Source: Simmondsia chinensis
Lineage: Eukaryota > Streptophyta > Magnoliopsida > Caryophyllales > Simmondsiaceae
Length of the DNA: 64,000 nucleotides
NCBI GenBank assembly: GCA_018398585.1
Contig: JAGTTD010000002.1
Coordinates: forward strand, 35,580,186 to 35,644,185
Reading direction: 5' to 3'
Shown: positions 60,922 through 64,000 of the stretch, in pieces
Layout: the number at the start of each line of letters is the position of its first letter
Numbering within the stretch: position 1 is the first letter of the stretch
Position numbers and translations under genes: made by a program
Notes under the pieces: model-generated
Told to the model about the DNA's origin: nothing
The model's input: only the letters and a program-made list of their open reading frames with translations
The model's database searches: none

Positions 60922-61215
60922 TGATATAGGATATTTTGTATAGAAATATAAGAATATAAGAAATATAAGTCTTGCATTGGAATTGTAAGTAATTAGGTTA
61001 GTTAGATGGTTATGTTAGTTGGTTGTGTTAGTTAGCAATTGATATAAACAGCCTTGAAATGTATGTAGCGAATTATGTTTGAACGATGATACAAATTACT
61101 ACTTCTCTTTTCTCCCTCCAATTCTTGATTCTCTCTCTCCCTCCCTTCTTCTCAATCTCATTACTTTGTTGGTCTTCGAGGGGCAACCTCACCCTTCCTA
61201 GATTAACCCATATCA
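60922..61215 (+). repeat. 3' LTR of the small LTR element
   Basis: 294 bp, nearly identical to the 5' LTR once the nested solo LTR is removed. Confidence 0.92.
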
Positions 61216-61279
61216 CGAGCCACCAATCGTCTTTAATGTAGCTTCTGCACAGCAAGCCACCAACCCTCCCACGAAGTAG

Positions 61280-62450
61280 CTTTGGATAGAGGAAGCAATA
61301 AAAACTCTTAGCAAGGCACCGCTCAAACAAAACCTCTCAAAGACATCTCTCTCCCCCGACTGGGCACCCTTTTACAAAACCCATAAACCCTCACATTTTT
61401 TCCTCACTTTTTCTCTACTATTTTTCTTCTATCTCTCAATCCTCAATCTAATCTGATTCAAAATATCAAATCTAATCATATTAAACTTATTTTGGTAACT
61501 CAATTTAAATCATATCTCACCTCAATCAAATCTATATCATATCAGATTAATATTAATTATAAGATAAAAATCACCCTAACATCGCATTACCCTAATTTAG
61601 TGTGAGAATAAAATTTGATGGTAAATTGACTACAAATTTGATTGTCAACTAATAGGTAGGTTTTAATTGGATTAACATGTGGGTTTGCATTAAGTTACTT
61701 CGATATAATATGATTAGATTGTTAAAAATTATTTTATTGATACATCGGAAGAATACAAGCACGTTTAACATAAATAACTATAAATCTCATCTTCAGATGT
61801 ATTTTATTTTTATCATTCATTCCCAAATTCAAAATAATTTTATTTTACTTTGGTAAGATGAGGAGGGGGAAAATACTTCAAGTAGAGATCAAACCCACAT
61901 CACACTTCTGGCTCCCAATATTTTCAACCACTAGGTTATGTTCTTGAAAGACCACAAATTTAAAATAATAGATTAGGTAAGAAAACCTTTCTTTTAAAAT
62001 TAAAGTAACAGAACTTTATCGTAAATCGAGAAGGTATTTATATTGATTAAACTTAATATTTTTTTTAGAATTTAGACTTGAGAATATCATTATAATTAGA
62101 TTATAATAAAAATTAAACATAAAGTTCTATTTATTTTAATTCTGAAAATAGAAAAACACATATACATTGCCCTTAGTGCAACGGTTAAAAATTAGTAAAT
62201 AAAAAATCCACATGATTTTATAAAAGAAATAATGATTCTTATTAAAAATTTTAGTTTGTATGATATTTTAAAATATATAAAGAAATGTGTTAATTTTTAA
62301 TTTATTACCTTAAAGAATAATTATGATACTAAATACGCTTGAATAAAGTGATAAAATAGTTGATAAAAAAAAGAAATAAAATGTATTAGTCTTGTAAAAA
62401 AATGGAGATAATAAATAAATAAATATAACACTAAAAAAATAATAAATGAT
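61280..62450. other. AT-rich intergenic DNA
   Basis: No gene recognised. The first 150 bases continue the repeat-bearing sequence that flanks the small LTR element. Confidence 0.4.
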
Positions 62451-62469
62451 ATAGTGATATTATTTCTTA

Positions 62470-62600
62470 AGAAAATTATTATCGTGACAAAAATTATTTT
62501 TATCTGAGTAATAATATGACTTAATAATAGTGAGAGTCATAAAATTGCTTACAAGTTATAATCTTCTCTGATAATAATAATTTTATTAATAATATTATGT
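62470..62600. repeat. MITE-like repeat, second copy
   Basis: CTGAGTAATAATATGACTTA...GAGAGTCATAAAATTGC...CTGATAATAATAATTTT; the same core as 58300-58430. Confidence 0.5.
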
Positions 62601-62754
62601 TTTTATGCACAATAATAGGTAAAAGCCAATTTCGAGTTGGTCCGACGAGCATAGTATTTGATTTTGTTTTTGTTTTATGGCCATGCGTGCCTCGTACGGA
62701 GCCAAACACATTCCACACTCCAAAAAATAAAGTTTTAATTTAAATTATTTACAG

Positions 62755-62900
62755 AGCCGTTATTATCATACTAAAAAATTATTATTATTATTAGAGTAAT
62801 TATATATCTCATAAAAAATAAGAGCTATAAAGTTATTTTGAAAATAACAAGTATACTCTAGTAATAACAATTTTATCCTAACAATAACATTATTTATTTT
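62755..62900. repeat. MITE-like repeat, third copy
   Basis: GCCGTTATTATCATAC at the left, ATAAGAGCTATAAAGTTATT in the core and CTCTAGTAATAACAATTTTA at the right. Confidence 0.5.
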
Positions 62901-63222
62901 TACATGGGTTATAAATACCCAAATATATTAGTGGTAACAATTACTAAATTTTAAAATGTGAAGTTATATTTTCTATTTTATATCTAATATCTAATATGTG
63001 TATACATTTACACTTGTGGGGTTAGACTTTTTGTCTTCCTCCTTTATTCCTCTTTTTGGCCGGTTAGCTTGGCTTTTGACATGCTAAGATTGTACTTTTT
63101 TTTTTGATAATTGAAATAATTCCAATAGAATGAGGCTTTTAGCAAAATGGTACAATTTAAAAAAATATTTAACATTATAGCACACTAGAAAAAATATTTA
63201 GGTAAATAACATATATGTCATC

Positions 63223-63248
63223 TATATATATATATATATATATATATA
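63223..63248. repeat. (TA)n microsatellite at the SINE-like insertion
   Basis: A TA run borders the SINE-like copy on its left. ATATATATAT recurs at 63338-63348 on its right, compatible with a target-site duplication inside a TA repeat. Confidence 0.75.
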
Positions 63249-63338
63249 CAACAACAACAACAACAGTCCCAGTACCTCGCGCCTCCCGCAAAAAGCAAGG
63301 TCTAGGAGGGGTGATGTACTCAGCCTTACCCCTTCCGA
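63249..63338 (-). repeat. (TTG)n-tailed SINE-like repeat, copy 6
   Basis: Minus strand: GGGGTAAGGCTGAGTACATC, then TTTTTGCGGGAGGCGCGAGG, then GTACTGGGACTGTTGTTGTT. It aligns best with the second half of the 5S-headed copy at 29565-29645. Confidence 0.7.
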
Positions 63339-63457
63339 TATATATATATTTGTCTATTTATTTAGGTGATGTGCCACCTTTCACATATGACTTTATTTTT
63401 CTTTTTTAAAAACTTTTGGGGAGGAGTGAGTGGGAGGAGGAAAATATTTTACATATA

Positions 63458-63875
63458 TAGGAGAAATTATCACTTAGGTACTTTAAGGTTTGAAAATTTA
63501 TTACTTACGTAACTTGACATTTTAATATATATCATAAGATACCTTGAGTTTTAGATATTTTATCACTTATGTACCTTGAAGTTTCAAAAATTTATCAATT
63601 AGGTACCCTTTTGCTAAAAATTTGATAAATTTTTGATTGAAAATAGTAAAATTGAATATGATTTTAAAAATTTAGAATTGGATTATTTTTTGCCAAAAAA
63701 TGTGAAAATGACATATAATTATGGTAATTTTTAGATGGTCTACATCAACTTTCGGTGAATATTTTATCCCAATTTGTTGAATTTTTTATAAAAATATTGG
63801 CACGAGCTTATATATATATATCATCGTATTTATTTATTATATCTTAATTTTTTGCATAAAATTAATCAGATTCAA
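63458..63875 (+). repeat. Foldback-type repeat arm near the window end
   Basis: It begins AGGAGAAATTATCACTTAGGTACTTT and has iterations ATTTATTACTTACGTAACTT and TTATCACTTATGTACCTT. It then runs into GTGAATATTTTATCC and TTGCATAAAATTAATCAG, in the same order as the arms at 45263-46372 and 47280-47680. Confidence 0.65.
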
Positions 63876-64000
63876 GCCCCACACGTTCCCCGCTATCGAT
63901 AACGATTGTCCTTACATTAGTCAAATCATGGACCAAAGGCACCATATCATCACCTTCCACCTCCGTTTTCCCTTCGTAACTTCTAGAGCTCTCAATGTAA

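Larger units (their letters stand above)
58727..61215 (+). mobile_element. Small non-autonomous LTR retrotransposon, TSD CGAGC
   Basis: LTRs are at 58727-59591 (enlarged by a nested insertion; about 292 bp without it) and 60922-61215 (294 bp). Both run TGATA...CCCRTATCA. The exact 5-bp duplication CGAGC is at 58722-58726 and 61216-61220. The primer-binding site TGGTATCAGAGC follows the 5' LTR at 59593-59604, and a polypurine tract AGGGGGG precedes the 3' LTR. The interior is only 1.33 kb, with one open frame and no protease, RT or integrase, so it must have moved with another element's proteins. Confidence 0.93.

Overview
The window is nuclear DNA of a flowering plant, probably a eudicot. It is AT-rich, with GT-AG introns, a plant-type histone H3.3 gene and dense LTR, LINE, CACTA and SINE-like elements. 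The species cannot be told from the sequence. Only two host genes are convincing; most of the rest is mobile DNA, much of it nested.

1-9.66 kb: a minus-strand ten-exon gene (2667-9150) encodes an 842-residue protein with three RRMs, an acidic N-terminal half and a Gly/Tyr/Arg-rich tail (plant hnRNP Q / LIF2-like group). All exon phases join cleanly. Two short (TTG)n-tailed SINE-like copies lie in its 3' flank. 9.67-14.59 kb: an L1-clade LINE with a 14-bp target-site duplication and poly(A); the endonuclease residues look intact but the reverse transcriptase is broken. 15.4-21.05 kb: a tandemly duplicated Ty1/copia fragment and a decayed Ty3/gypsy element.

21.25-48.2 kb is a nest of transposons. 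An old foldback-type repeat was split by an LTR retrotransposon (starts 21671; second LTR from 43395). The left LTR of that element was hit by a 14.3-kb CACTA element (21708-35996, TSD GTT). The CACTA was hit by a 9.2-kb chromovirus-type gypsy element (25842-35075, TSD TAAAT). The gypsy element was hit by about 3.8 kb of composite DNA holding a LINE tail, a 5S rRNA-derived SINE-like element and a copia fragment. Related copies elsewhere in the window show the empty sites for two of these insertions. A 584-bp solo LTR (TSD TATCA) carrying four SalI-type palindromes also sits in the foldback repeat.

48.57-50.66 kb: a complete four-exon histone H3.3 gene (plus strand), with SINE-like insertions in two introns. 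53.7-57.9 kb: a Ty1/copia element (minus strand) with most of gag deleted. 58.7-61.2 kb: a small non-autonomous LTR retrotransposon (TSD CGAGC) whose 5' LTR contains a 568-bp solo LTR. 61.3-64 kb: AT-rich DNA with MITE-like repeats, another SINE-like copy and another foldback arm.

The two host genes are both nuclear and chromatin/RNA-associated, but nothing in the sequence links their regulation. The best candidate for something poorly described is the (TTG)n-tailed short repeat family, in which one copy has a nearly full 5S rRNA sequence as its head.
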